Source: Oreohelix idahoensis
Taxonomy: Eukaryota > Mollusca > Gastropoda > Stylommatophora > Oreohelicidae
Assembly (NCBI GenBank): GCA_024509875.1
Contig: JAMPIV010018781.1
Coordinates: forward strand, 310,001 to 374,000
DNA length: 64,000 nucleotides
Reading direction: 5' to 3'
The notes under the pieces are model-generated. The model saw only the letters and a list, made by a program, of their open reading frames with translations. It did not search any database and was not told the origin of the DNA. Made by a program: the position numbers and the translations under genes. Below are positions 32,543 to 46,170 of this stretch, piece after piece (position 1 is the first letter of the stretch; every line of letters begins with the position of its first letter).

Positions 32543-34912
32543 TGTCGTAATTTTTATCTGAGAGGGTGCTGATGAATATTGGTCCCTTTAGAGTGTAAAG
32601 TGATATTGAAGGCTCTGTGAGAATAAGGATTTAGGTGAATGAGGTAGTAGATTCACAAGCGCTGGGAAGGAGCAAGGACAGTCTCTTATTACGACAATAT
32701 CTGTTTTCTCACAGACTACTCCTATCTCTCTTCTGCACAAACAATTGTGTCAGTTCCAGTCGCTCAGGCGCGCTCACCGATTTGGTGATTCTGTCGCTCA
32801 ACGTACATGAATACAAACTACACAGATGGAAATGTTTGGAGTTTTAGGCCAACCGACAACCAACACAAATAAATATTCATACCTTTATTATCATAAAGGA
32901 CTCACACAAAATTGTACATTTACAGTCAAAAATCAAAAAGTTACAGAATACAAATATAACTAGGGAAGAGGGGCTTTTGAGGAGAAATATCCCATCCACC
33001 GTTTCCCGTTTATATCTACTAACAGACAAAACCCGGTCCCAAAAGACAAGAAAGGGGGGGGGGGGGTGATCAGAGATAGGCAATTTAACCCACTGGTAAA
33101 TTTATTACTCTGAGGCAAGGGGTTACAGAAGAAGGGGGGGGGGGGGTAGAGGAAAGCTAGGGTTCTCAATTGTCTCCCTTTAAATCAACAAATTTTTACG
33201 GGAGGGGAAATGTACACAGTTACCCAATCCCGCTAGGAGAGATCCCGTACAAGGAATATAATGCACCTTAGTATAAGGTCGAACTAATTAAAAGGGTAAA
33301 GAAAAGATAAATCTCCTTTCATTCAAAAAAACACACTAGGGCTGGCCATCCCAACAAACACACACGCAGACTTACCAAAATGGTGAATTCTGTCAATCTA
33401 GGAATTATTTATCACAGCAGCTAATACCGTGGAATAATGGACTGGTCCTCTTATTTCTTCCGTGTCAGGCCCCAGATTTAACGAGGTAACAAATAGTCTC
33501 AAAAAATCGCCAGACGGTGAAGCGTAAAGGCTACTGTTGGTTTAGATAAAGTTCCTAATGAATGGCACAGGCACTTGGCTAAGCGTGAGGTATGGTGTGG
33601 TTCCTAAAATTGGCACAGCTGGTGGAGATAACTTCCTTTTTCCGTAATGTCACAAGTTAAGAAAAACACTGAGGTAAGTTCTTCTTCGGGAGGGGGGGGG
33701 GGGGGGGGTTAAAATCCACTGAATATGCGTGACAGACAGTGTTCAGGTATCGATGCTTTTTCTTCACAAATAGGGGCAGTGAATAAAATATGTTCTGCTT
33801 CCAGTTTCCTTTAAGGACTCGCCTATATGAACTAGTATTTTAAAAGTGTTTCTTGGGTGGCTCTTATTCTCAGTTAAATTCGGAGGAGCGGGGCCCATTA
33901 CAGGTCGCCACAAGTTTAGCTTTAAAAAGGTTCATATGTTACTGGAGTTATCAAATTGAGTTTGGCAGAACTCTGTATATAGTTAATAATTGCTGGGATG
34001 CAGGTTGAATGATCGTTCTGAATGAAAGATAATCAAAACAAGAAATGCATTACAAATCATATTATAATCTGACGCGATAAATTACAGTTAGCCTATTTAC
34101 TTATTAGCGTCGTCAATTAACAAATCAGGAAAACTACCCGTGAGTTAAAAATAATTAAACGCACATCTATCTATACAGAACTAAACTGTATTAAAGTTAT
34201 AATTCTCTTTAACGTCTGCAAAATAAATTTACGCGTCAATTGTATTAGGGAATACTTTTAGCTGTAACATTAGTTTGCACTAGAACTTTGAAAATGGGTT
34301 TATTTAATAAGGTTAAATTTACACCACAATCCATTGAAATCAATAGAAATAACTCGACCAATGATCACTCGAAGCTAATGTATAAATTACCGTCTGCACA
34401 GAAAGAATACACTCCAATAGTCACGAAGGTAGATGAAATCCAGCAGGAATCCGACTATGCTAGTGCAACTAGGATTCTGTCAGAGCGAACGATAAAATGC
34501 AGTTTATCGGAGTTCTCTATTTATACTTATCGAATGTAACTTGAATGGGGCGTGTTAAATTTTCGCACCTTTCTTGATCTTGAGCAAAATTCGGGGTACC
34601 TCGCCGATGTGTTAAACGTTGCGATTCCTACGTTTTCCCCGGTCTACCGATTTTCTTCCGTCTCAGGCTGCTCGCATAAGAGTGCGAAAATTTCCCGAGA
34701 AGCTAACTCTGTGAGCTGCAAGTCCCTGATTCTTTAGATCGCGGTCGCTCCACGTTGAATTCTGAAGATCAGCCTGTTCTTTGATGGTACCGCTGCATGC
34801 CGGTAAAAGTTACAACAGATGATCAGGGGTTCTAAAGTTATGAGAGGCCAATATTCTGTTATCATCCATCGAGTCAGGGAAATTCATTTGTCATACTTAG
34901 ACGTACGTCACA
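32543..34912 (-). repeat. 5' LTR of Ty3/gypsy element 2
   Basis: Near-identical partner of 25014-27373 with longer G homopolymers. In element orientation it precedes gag. Flanked on its right by the CTCAC duplication. Confidence 0.93.
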
Positions 34913-34917
34913 CTCAC

Positions 34918-36287
34918 CAACCGATGCATAAAAACTGAAACCTTATCCAGAGTGCTCCAGCATCTTTTATAATAACACTAATCCATGTATGAATATTATT
35001 TACAAGTGTCAGCTTCCTGTGATATTTTGTTAATGTTTTACAGACCATCCAGCAAACCGTACCATCATCATTAAAATATAAAGGAAGATATTCAAGGCCG
35101 CGTGAACTTTTAAATTAAATCATATATTGTGTTGATATTACACAACAAAAGACACACAAATTATGTTTCACAGTAAAGATAAATATATTTAGAATTATAA
35201 TATTGGGGCTTTTAAGTGTTATTCTTCATATATATTCAATTATCAGTAATAAATGTAAACAATTTTTTTTTTAAATTATTTTAGTGAATGAAAAATGTAC
35301 CCACCAACACATGCATAAAGACTAAAATATTATCCAAAGTGCTCCATGGTTTTTTTTTAGATAACACTAATCCATATATGAATATTAATTACAAGTTTTA
35401 GCTTTCTGTGATATTTTGTTAATGTTTTACAGACCATCCAGCAGACCATACCATCATCATTAAAATATAAAAGAAGATATTCAAGGCCGCGTGAACTTTT
35501 AAATTAAATCATATATTGTGTTGATATTACACAACAAAAGACACACAAATTATGTTTCACAGTAAAGATAAATATATTTAGAATTATAATATTGGGGCTT
35601 TTAAGTGCTATTCTTCATATTATATTCAATTATCAGTAATAATGTAAACAATTTTTTTTTTAAATTCATTTTAGTGAATGAAAAATGTACCCACCAACAC
35701 ATGCATAAAGACTAAAATATTATCCAAAGTGCTCCATGTTTTTTTTTTAGATAACACTATTCCATATATGAATATTAATTACAAGTTTCAGCTTTCTGTG
35801 ATATTTTGTTAATGTTTTACAGACCATCCAGCAGACCGTACCATCATCATTAAAATAAAAAAGAAGATATTCAAGGCCGCGTGAACTTTCAAATTAAATC
35901 ATATATTGTGTTGATATTACACAACAAAAGACACACAAATTATGTTGGGAGCCGCGCTAGCGTAGTGGTTAGAACACCGTTCTGGCGACCGGGTGATACA
36001 GGATCAAACCCGGGCGACGGCATTTGAGGATTTTTCGTCGACCGGGATTTGGACTGGATTAACTCGAGACCTGGCGAGGACATTTCAAGGAGTGTCGTCG
36101 ACCAGGGACTGGCGGCTCCTGAGCCGACCCAGCTGCAATGGGTACCTCCGAAATCGGCGAGTATTTGCCTGAATGGCGAGGGACACCTGTCTCTGTACAA
36201 GAAATAAAGGGATACTCACGTAAAATCAATGTCAGGTTAGACATAAATAATAACCTGAGATTTCGCCTCGAGTATTAGCGGGCGTAC

Positions 36288-36336
<49 letters not shown>

Positions 36337-38160
36337 ACAAATTATGTTTCACAGTAAAGATAAATATATTTAGAATTATAATATTGGGGCTGTTAAGTGC
36401 TATTCTTCATATTATATTCAATTATCAGTAATAATGTAAACAATTTTTTTTTTAAATTCATTTTAGTGAATGAAAAATGTACCCACCAACACATGCATAA
36501 AGACTAAAATATTATCCAAAGTGCTCCATGGTTTTTTTTAAATAACACTAATCCATATATGAATATTAATTACAAGTTTTAGCTTTCTGTGATATTTTGT
36601 TAATGTTTTACAGACCATCCAGCAGACCATACCATCATCATTAAAATATAAAAGAAGATATTCAAGGCCGCGTGAACTTTTAAATTAAATCATATATTGT
36701 GTTGATATTACACAACAAAAGACACACAAATTATGTTTCACAGTAAAGATAAATATATTTAGAATTATAATATTGGGGCTTTTAAGTGCTATTCTTCATA
36801 TTATATTCAATTATCAGTAATAATGTAAACAATTTTTTTTTAAAATTCATTTTAGTGAATGAAAAATGTACCCACCAACACATGCATAAAGACTAAAATA
36901 TTATCCAAAGTGCTCCATGTTTTTTTTTTAGATAACACTAATCCATATATGAATATTAATTACAAGTTTTAGCTTTCTGTGATATTTTGTTAATGTTTTA
37001 CAGACCATCCAGCAGACCGTACCATCATCATTAAAATATAAAAGAAGATATTCAAGGCCGCGTGAACTTTTAAATTAAATCATATATTGTGTTGATATTA
37101 CACAACAAAAGACACACAAATTATGTTTCACAGTAAAGATAAATATATTTAGAATTATAATATTGGGGCTTTTAAGTGCTATTCTTCATATTATATTCAA
37201 TTATCAGTAATAATGTAAACAATTTTTTTTTAAAATTCATTTTAGTGAATGAAAAATGTACCCACCAACACATGCATAAAGACTAAAATATTATCCAAAG
37301 TGCTCCATGTTTTTTTTTTAGATAACACTAATCCATATATGAATATTAATTACAAGTTTTAGCTTTCTGTGATATTTTGTTAATGTTTTACAGACCATCC
37401 AGCAGACCGTACCATCATCATTAAAATATAAAAGAAGATATTCAAGGCCGCGTGAACTTTTAAATTAAATCATATATTGTGTTGATATTACACAACAAAA
37501 GACACACAAATTATGTTTCACAGTAAAGATAAATATATTTAGAATTATAATATTGGGGCTTTTAAGTGCTATTCTTCATATTATATTCAATTATCAGTAA
37601 TAATGTAAACAATTTTTTTTTTAAATTCATTTTAGTGAATGAAAAATGTACCCACCAACACATGCATAAAGACTAAAATATTATCCAAAGTGCTCCATGT
37701 TTTTTTTTTAGATAACACTAATCCATATATGAATATTAATTACAAGTTTTAGCTTTCTGTGATATTTTGTTAATGTTTTACAGACCATCCAGCAGACCGT
37801 ACCATCATCATTAAAATATAAAAGAAGATATTCAAGGCCGCGTGAACTTTTAAATTAAATCATATATTGTGTTGATATTACACAACAAAAGACACACAAA
37901 TTATGTTTCACAGTAAAGATAAATATATTTAGAATTATAATATTGGGGCTTTTAAGTGCTATTCTTCATATTATATTCAATTATCAGTAATAATGTAAAC
38001 AATTTTTTTTTAAAATTCATTTTAGTGAATGAAAAATGTACCCACCAACACATGCATAAAGACTAAAATATTATCCAAAGTGCTCCATGTTTTTTTTTTA
38101 ATAACACTAATCCATATATGAATATTAATTACAAGTTTCAGCTTTCGGTGATGTTTTGTT
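34918..38160. repeat. 390-bp satellite, right block, about 7.3 units
   Basis: The phrase ACCAACACATGCATAAAGAC recurs at exactly 390-base spacing (36871, 37261, 37651, 38041). Adjacent units differ by few bases. Each unit carries GGCCGCGTGAAC and an antisense stretch encoding NINKIS. The last unit runs directly into the piggyBac transposase N-terminus, sharing the ATTAACAAAA.ATCAC junction. One unit is split by a SINE. Confidence 0.95.
35947..36334 (+). mobile_element. tRNA-derived SINE (SINE-1), complete, 14-bp TSD
   Basis: Perfect duplication ACACAAATTATGTT at 35933-35946 and 36335-36348. The head GGGAGCCGCGCTAGCGTAG is tRNA-like, with box A TAGCGTAGTGG (35958-35968) and box B GGATCAAACCC (36001-36011) for RNA polymerase III. 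The body includes ACCCAGCTGCAATGGGTACC, a block seen in several mollusc SINEs. It ends in a poly(A) run of about 45, so insertion is recent. A second copy is at 53650. Confidence 0.9.
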
Positions 38161-38607
38161 AATGTCATCAGTAAACAATATCCTATAGCAGTCAAAAGGA
38201 GTTGATGCCTCACTAAGACCTAAGTCATTGTGTACTCCTGGTTTGCGACCATATTTGGGAAGAAATCTGAATGCGTTTTGGGTCTCAGTAATACTGATGT
38301 TTGGTACTGAAATCAATTCATTACTAATTGCCCCTTGTTGCTCCTTGGTACTAATGCTTTTCCCCCTTTTTGTCGATGATTTGGTCAAAACTTTTTGTCG
38401 TTTTGTAGCACTAGGGCCTGGCTGTAACCACGCCCCCTCCTGATTAGAACTAGCTTCTTCGTTAAGTTCAAATTCGAAATCATCGATTTTATTTTCGAAA
38501 TCATCATTCTAAATAAACTCGACAAAGATGCACAGTTCCCTAGCTTTTTCTATAGATAAAAAAGACCTACGTTTTGATAAACATGATGTGGTTGGTTCGC
38601 TAGACAT
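38161..38607 (-). pseudogene. piggyBac-like transposase, N-terminal part
   Basis: Starts at ATG 38607 (MSSEPTTS). It continues through an acidic stretch (DDFENKIDDFEFE) and a basic stretch (TKSSTKRGKS) to FLPKYGRKPGVHNDL...TPFDCYRILFTDDINK, which resembles the segment before the catalytic domain of PGBD-type transposases (usual: S...DFF.LFF.DE.I..I..ETN). A TAG at 38509-38511 (codon 33) interrupts it. After DDINK the coding sequence passes into the 390-bp satellite, so the DDD catalytic domain is absent. It reads inward from the TTAA-flanked right end at 38881. Confidence 0.6.
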
Positions 38608-38885
38608 TGTCTGTATAAACAACAATAATCGCCGATCGAAAGCTGACAGATTTACCGTTTTTTCACAGTGAAATTAGCTAGAACAAGCGTGTTTCCGAAT
38701 CACAACTCAAAGATAGCGCTCTTCTGAATAAAAAAAAGAGTAACTTCCGTTATGTTAAAATACCAAATTACGAAAATACGGAACACATTTCACGGAACAC
38801 AAAAACGACGTTCCCATCGTCGTTTTGGCTTCTATGGGTTTTGCGGATGTACGCTAGTAGCGTCTTTCCGGCCTCTAAGAGTTAA

Positions 38886-39190
38886 CAAACGTCTCGTACC
38901 GCCGGGGGTTTACGTATACCCTAGAGTGGGAACTTCAGGTATAGAGTTACAAAAGCAACGACATGGGAAGTAACACAAACAGTACCCGTCTGGCAGCTTA
39001 TGTTATCTGACACATGAAAATCTACTTGTCTGGGACCAGGCTTTGTGCCACTGGTATGTTACACAATTAATTTGTTGACAATCTCGTTATTTCTCTGGGG
39101 GTTTTTTTTCTTTCATTGATAGCAAAGCTAAAAAAAAAAAAATAAAACTTTTCGTATAATATAATCTAATAGCCACCTACGGGCAGATCG
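38886..39190. other. Short intergenic stretch, nothing recognised
   Basis: Lies between the piggyBac-like right end and the 5' region of the next LINE. There is no supported feature. Confidence 0.4.
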
Positions 39191-41230
39191 GGCTCGTGAC
39201 CCTTGGTTGCTAGCATTTCTAGGAGAAGGTAAAGCTGAATTCAAACCACCGCTGTGTCTTGCGGAAATATCCGTTTACGGGAAAGGTTCGGTAGTAAACA
39301 ATGAGGATAAATCCGGAGTCCCTATGGCAGTCTAATGTTGATCCGGCATTATTCTGGCAACTCCTGTCACGTGACCGGTACCAAACTGTATCGGCTACCG
39401 CTGTTCCTTTGGAACTACCGGTTGCATGGGCAACAGCTTGATCTCCATTCAACTGTGTCTAAGCTCGCGCCCTGGAGAGGACACTCCAGCTTCACCCTAT
39501 ATGTGGCGGCAAAACACGGGAAGTAGCAGTTACCGGTTATAAGCATCTTGACCAATTGGCTTAGGGCATAGCGCCAGGGGCTACTTCCGACAGTGGGAAA
39601 GGTTCTAGGATCTCACTGGACAGCTATCGCCCGCTTCAAGCTGGGCAGCCCCCAGTATGCCCAGCCCCCAGTAATTTAGGTGTTGTCCCGCCAATGTCTG
39701 CTTTCCCCATTGGCATGGGGATTAGGGTCAACCCCAAACTGTGGCAGAAAATTTCGCACCTGGCAATAATCACAAAATAAGAAATAATAGAAAGAAACCA
39801 ACTATCAGATTGGGATGTTGGAACGTCCAGACTATTGTTGACTGGATTATCCGAAAGCCCGCAGGACGCTCGCAGCCCTTGACGTTGTCAAATGCCTGCC
39901 AACTATGGAGGAGCTGGATGCTGAACCATTATTTGAAGAACTCAACAAGGCCATTGATAGCTTGGCCTCTGGCAAAGCACCATGCAACGATGGGATTCAT
40001 CCCGATTTAATAGACTGCTGTAAGAGCACGCATTTACACCCCCTGCATATGGTGCTGTGCCAGTGCTGGGAATAGGAAACTATCCCTCAAGACATGCGAG
40101 ATGCCAAGATTGCAACACTATGTAAAAATAAAGGAGGCAGAAATGTTTGCAATAACTACAGAGGTATCGCTCTTCTTAGTATTGTTGGTAAGGTTTTTGT
40201 CAGAGTCATCTTAATGCGACCACACAAGTTAACCGAGCGCATATATCCAGAGTCACAGTGTGGATTCCGAGCTGGTAGATCAACAACAGACATGATCTTT
40301 TCTCTCCGCCAGCTTCAGGAAAAATCAAGAGAGTAGAAAGGCCTTTATATATTGCCTTTATAGACCTCACAAAGGCACTAGACGTGGTTAGCAGTTATGG
40401 ACTCATCAAAATCCTCCTAAAAATAGGCTGCCCCGCTAAACTGCTGGAAATGATAAAGTCACGCCATGAAGACATGAAGGAAGCAGTCCAATTTAATTGA
40501 AAGCACATCACAGCTCTTTGACATGCGCAGTGACGTTAAACAAGGCTGTGATCTGGCTCCGACACTCTTCGGGATCTTCTTTGTCTTGCTCTTGAAACAT
40601 GCATTCAGAGATGCAACTGAAGGAATATGCCTTCACACTTGGTCACCTAGCCGTCTGTTTAACCTCGCAAGGCTGAAGGCAAAAGCAACAATCAGAAGTG
40701 TCACTATAAGAGACTTGTTATTCGCTGATGACCTGCAATGGTCACTCAAAGTCAACAGGAGCTTCAGAGCTTGATGAATCGTTTCACCCAAGCATGCAAG
40801 GACTTTGGCCTCACAATAAATCTGAAGAAAACAAATATGTTGGGTCAGGATGTGGATGTTGCAACAGTTATCACTATCGTTAACTATGAATTGGCAGTGG
40901 TGAACCACTTCACATATCTGGGGTCTACCGTCAACAACAAACTCTCTCTGGACACAGAAATTGAGAGTCGCATTGGCAAAGCTGCAGCTACCTTTGCCCG
41001 CTTCACATCGCGTGTTTGGGGAAATTCCAAACTCACAACGAAGACCAACGCTGCAGTATATAATGCCTGTGCCACCAGCACACTTCTGTATGGCAGCGAG
41101 ACATGGACAACTTATGCTAAGAAGGAAAGAATGCTCAAGACCTTGCATCTACGGCGTCTACGCCACATCCTCGGTATTTCGTGGAAGGACACAGTGACAA
41201 ATGTCGAAGTGTTGTCACCTAGTGCCCCTA
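39191..41230 (+). pseudogene. LINE family C (RTE/L2-like), EN domain deleted
   Basis: A GC-richer 5' UTR-like stretch leads to RLGCWNVQTI (39803 on), the start of an APE-type endonuclease. Then the frame jumps to PTMEELDAEPLFEELNKAID and GKAPCNDGIHPDL, the region before the RT, so most of the endonuclease is deleted. RT pieces follow across several frameshifts and stops: NNYRGIALLS, SQCGFRAGRSTTDM, AFIDLTKALD, LFADDL, YLGSTVNNKLS, LLYGSETWTT, LRRLRHILGISWKDTVTNVE. It is a decayed, 3'-truncated copy whose family is distinct from A and B. Confidence 0.8.
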
Positions 41231-41231
41231 G

Positions 41232-41802
41232 ATCTATAGAGAGTTACGCCAACTAGGTCAGAATCGAAAACGAGGCTGAACGACGTAGACGCCATTTTCG
41301 GCTGGACAATACCAGGACTTGTAACGAGAATAAGCATCGAGTAAGATTTTTTTTTTTTTTTAATTAATGAAGAAAAATATCCTGTTCAACCTCTGATGGG
41401 TTATAATTAGGATATATATTGTTTTCAATTCCAAATAATATGAACAACTGCCGATATGAGAAAGTAGCATCACATTTGTCAAATCATTGTAAATAGGGAC
41501 AATCACAATTATGCTAATACATTAAATAAATAAACAAAAAAACAAAAACAAAAATCAAGAAGAAACTCTGAACAAGAATAATATTAAAATGGAGGGGTGT
41601 AAAGGCCTGGTGTTTCCAGTTATATAACTGACTTTAACAGATATTTAATTGACTTTCATCTGTTAAAAGTCATCTGCATTGTAAGAACAGCATCAGACCT
41701 TCACATTCCCAGCCACTAATATTAACATTTGTTCGTGTTAAATATTGTTTGACTATATTTTGCAGTTCCCTAGGTCTGTCTATATATATATATATATATA
41801 TA
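41232..41802. other. Intergenic with a short shared repeat and (TA)n
   Basis: ATAGAGAGTTACGCCAACTA at 41235-41254, followed by CGCCATTTTCGGCTG, reappears on the opposite strand near 46715-46765. The rest is AT-rich. A TA microsatellite at 41780-41802 adjoins the LINE-A 3' end. Confidence 0.45.
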
Positions 41803-44800
41803 TCATTCATAACCCTCCACTCCCAAAGGAGCATAGGCCCTCAACAAACACATGGCAAGTCCTCCTGTCACGTGCCATCATCTCAAGTTCTTTCCATGTT
41901 CTCCTCATCATTTTCACCTCTGTTTCCAGCTCTCTTCTCCATGTGCTTCTTGGTCTACCTCTGCCTCTCTTGCCCTGGGGGTTCCAGAACAAGGACTGCC
42001 TTGTAATGCTATCAACAGGTTTCCTCAGTGTGTGTCCTATCCATCGCCATCGTCTTCTTCTCATCTCTTGTTCCACTGGCACTTGTCTAGTTCTTGTCAT
42101 CAGTTCCACGTTGGTAACCTTGTCATACCATTTTAATCCCTCTATTCTACGCAAGCACCCATTTATGAAAGTCTGTAGCTTTTTGGTTGTTGTCTTTGTT
42201 GTTCTCCATGTCTCCGAGCCATACAATAGGACTGACTTCACATTTGAGTTGAAGATTCTTATTTTCGTGTTGGATCCTATTTCTCTTGTTCTCCATATAT
42301 TTCCCAATGCAATGAAAGCTCCTCTTGCCTTTTGTATTCTTATTTTGATATCGCTGTCTGTCCCTCCAACTTTGTCTATATTACTGCCAAGATATGTGTA
42401 CGATTCTACATCTTGTATTGGTGTTTCTTCAAGTTCAACCCTGTTATCATTACCTGCATTTATTCTCATTATTTTTGTCTTTTCCCTATGTATTTTTAGA
42501 CCCAATTGCTGTGACCTCTCATCAAGTGTTTTCAATTTGTCCTGCATCTGATTACGGTTATGGGACAGAAGAGCCAAGTCATCAGCAAAATCCAGATCAT
42601 CCAACTGCTTAGTCAGAGTCCACTGGATTCCATTTCTGTTGTGTGTTGTCGATGATCTCATAACCCAATCTATTGCCAGCAAGAAAAGAAATGGAGACAA
42701 GAGGCATCCCTGTCGCACTCCTGTTCTTATCCCAAACGGTTCTGTAAGCTGTCCTTCGTGAAGAACTCTGCATGTCATGTCATCATATGTTTTCTTTATT
42801 AAATTAATGATCTTCAGGGGAACTCCATAATGCCTCATCAATTTCCAAAGTGATTCTCTGTCTACACTGTCAAATGCCTTTTCGTAGTCTACAAATCCGA
42901 TGTATAGTGGTGAATTCCATTCCAGACTTTGTTAAACTATTATTCTCAAAGTGGCTATCTGGTCTGTACATGATCTGTTTTGTCGAAAACCTGCTTGTTC
43001 ATCTCTCAGTTTCTTGTCTATGGACTCTTTTAATCTCTCAAGGATAATCCTGTTTAATACTTTTCCTGGCACTGAAAGTAACATTATTCCTCTATAATTT
43101 GTGCACTCTTGTAAATTTCCCTTCTTAGGCAACTTAACCAGATATCCTTCCTTCCATTCTGCTGGTATCTCTTCCTTTTCCCAGACTTTACCAAGTAATT
43201 TATATAACATCTCTGTAGCCGTGTCGATATCTGCTTTGATGGCCTCTGCTGGAATGCCATCAGGTCCAGACGCTTTTCCATCTCTTAGAAGCTTTATGGC
43301 TTTCTTTATTTCTTCCTTCGTTGGTCTTTCACCGTTAATTTGTAGCTCTTCTGCTGGCTGGATGTCCGGCGGGTTTTGTGGAGCTGGTCTATTGAGAAGG
43401 TCACCAAAATATTCTGTCCACCTCTTCATTGTATATTGCTGAGCAGTTTCCCATTCTTGTCTTTTATGAGGCAACTTGTTTGCTTGTATTTCCCTGTTAG
43501 CTTCTTTGGGCTGCTATACAGTTCTCTCATATTTCCTTTGGCTGCAGCATCTTCTACCTCTCTTGCCAACTCCTCAATATACTTCCTCTTGTCTCTTTTG
43601 ATACTTCTTTTTACTTCTTTGTTTGCTTCTGTGTACACTTCTTGAGCCTTGGCTTTGGAACTTCTGGTTTTGCTTGTGTTTAAATCTGCTTTTTTGTTTT
43701 TTCTGTCTTTTATCTTATTGATGGTTTCTGTTGTTATCCATGCTTTTTGTTGTCTTTCCCTTTTCCCCAGTATTTCTTCACATGTCTCCTTCCATACAGT
43801 TTTGACCTGCTGCCAATAGTCTTCTGTATTCTCTACATCTTCCAGCTGTTGGAGCACTTGGAATTTGTTGGATACTGTGACCGCAAATTTGTCTCTTGTT
43901 TCTTGATTTCTTAGCTGTCCTACATTAAACTGTTGTCTATAATTTTGCATTGTTGCATATCTCTTGAGTTTCATTTTACTTTGGCTATCAGAAGATGGTG
44001 ATCTGATGCCACATCTGCTCCTCTTTATACCTTTACATCTTGCAATGATGATCTAAACTTCTTGTTTATGCATATATGATCAATCTGATTTTCTGTTCTA
44101 TGGTCTGGTGATATCCATGTTGCCTTGTGTATTCTCTTATCGGAAACATGCTTCCTCCTATAGCCAGTTGATTTGAAGCACAGAAGTTTGCGAATAGTTC
44201 CCCATTTTCATTTATTATTCTTAGCCCATGACTTCTTCAAATCCGGTGTTGACTGTACCTATCTTTGCATTCATGTCACCCATCAAAATTGTGATGTCTC
44301 TTCTTTTTACTTTATCCATAATTTCCTGTAGTCTAGTATAAAATGTTTCTTTCACAGACTCTTCTTTGTCATTAGTTGGTGCATAACATTGGATGACATT
44401 TACATGAATTTTCTTTTTAGCTGTTTTGAAAGTAGCTGTTATTATTCTGGGTCCAACATCTTCCCATTCAATGAGTGCTTTCTGTGCTTCTTTAGATAAC
44501 ATAAGAGCTACCCCTTCACTGTGGTGTGAACTTTCGTCTTCATGTCCTGAGGACAGCACCAATTCACCTGTGATGAGTTTCTTCCTGTCTACCCCCTTCC
44601 ACTTTGTTTCACACATTCCCAGAACCTCGATTTTGTATTCCCTCATTTCTGCTGCTACTTGCGCCACTTTTCCTTGTTCGTTTAATGTCCGAACATTCCA
44701 GGTGCCAAATCTGGAAGTTCTCCTAGAAGAAAGAAGGTTAGTCAGCAACACAGACTCCTTTCGGCTTTCTCTGTGTTGCATCATACGCCTCCCCACGAGA

Positions 44801-45007
44801 GGACCTTCCCCTGTCTTGGATGGCTGTGTTTTATTTTCTTTATTTGACTTGTCCATATTTGTTGAAGTTTTTTGTGGTTTAAATTTTTTACAGGATGGGG
44901 TAACCAGCCCCATGCCCAACCCTCCTTAGTCACTTTCTACGACATGCTTGGCAGGGAACAATGTTACTATTCTTTGCTCCTCTTTCGGGCCCCGGTAAAA
45001 CACGGGT
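41803..45007 (-). mobile_element. RTE-like LINE (family A), near full length, 3.2 kb
   Basis: Length and layout fit an RTE-type LINE: a short 5' UTR starting near 45007, one long ORF with an APE endonuclease then RT, no RNase H, and a very short 3' UTR ending in a TGAATGATA-(TA)n tail. The left flank is (TA)n and the right flank is (TA)n, so it probably inserted in a TA-rich site. This copy is the reference for fragments at 98-700, 5065, 8827-10275, 51062 and 55385-56715. Confidence 0.85.
41807..44919 (-). pseudogene. LINE-A ORF: endonuclease-reverse transcriptase, frameshifted
   Basis: Endonuclease part (44919-44221): FGTWNVRTLNEQGKV, MCETKWKG, VNVIQCYAPTND, ILMGDMNAKIG, the N/E/D pattern of APE-type nicking enzymes. 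The RT and its linker lie at 43974-42932 (DGKASGPDGIPAEA, NYRGIMLLSVPGK, DEQAGFRQNRSCTDQI). The palm and C-terminus lie at 42841-41807 (GVRQGCLLSPFLF, LDFADDLALLS, YLGSNIDKVGG, LLYGSETW, RWRWIGHTLR). Three or more frameshifts or stops separate the blocks near 44220, 43430 and 42930. FADD is the RT catalytic motif. The protein would nick target DNA and copy its own RNA there. It is inactive as it stands. Confidence 0.87.
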
Positions 45008-45029
45008 GATATATATATATATATATATA

Positions 45030-46170
<1,141 letters not shown>

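Larger units (their letters stand above)
25014..34912 (-). mobile_element. Ty3/gypsy element 2, full length, 9.9 kb, 5-bp TSD
   Basis: Complete LTR retrotransposon with perfect 5-bp target duplication CTCAC (25009-25013 and 34913-34917). LTRs are 25014-27373 and 32543-34912, both TG...CA, about 2.36 kb each, which is very long for this class. I count roughly 15 substitutions plus G-run length changes between them, so insertion is recent. One intact gag-pol frame lies between. It sits inside a piggyBac-borne satellite. Confidence 0.93.
23988..38881 (-). mobile_element. piggyBac-like element with satellite core and nested TEs
   Basis: TTAA lies at both ends (23984-23987 and 38882-38885), the signature target of piggyBac. 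The ends are inverted: CTCTTGCAGGCCGGAA on the left and CTCTTAGAGGCCGGAA from the right. A transposase N-terminus runs inward from the right end (38607 leftward) and stops where a 390-bp satellite begins. The satellite fills most of the rest, and a 9.9 kb LTR retrotransposon and a SINE are inserted in it. Without those the element is about 4.6 kb. It is non-autonomous. The inverted repeat is short, so the ends need confirmation. Confidence 0.6.
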
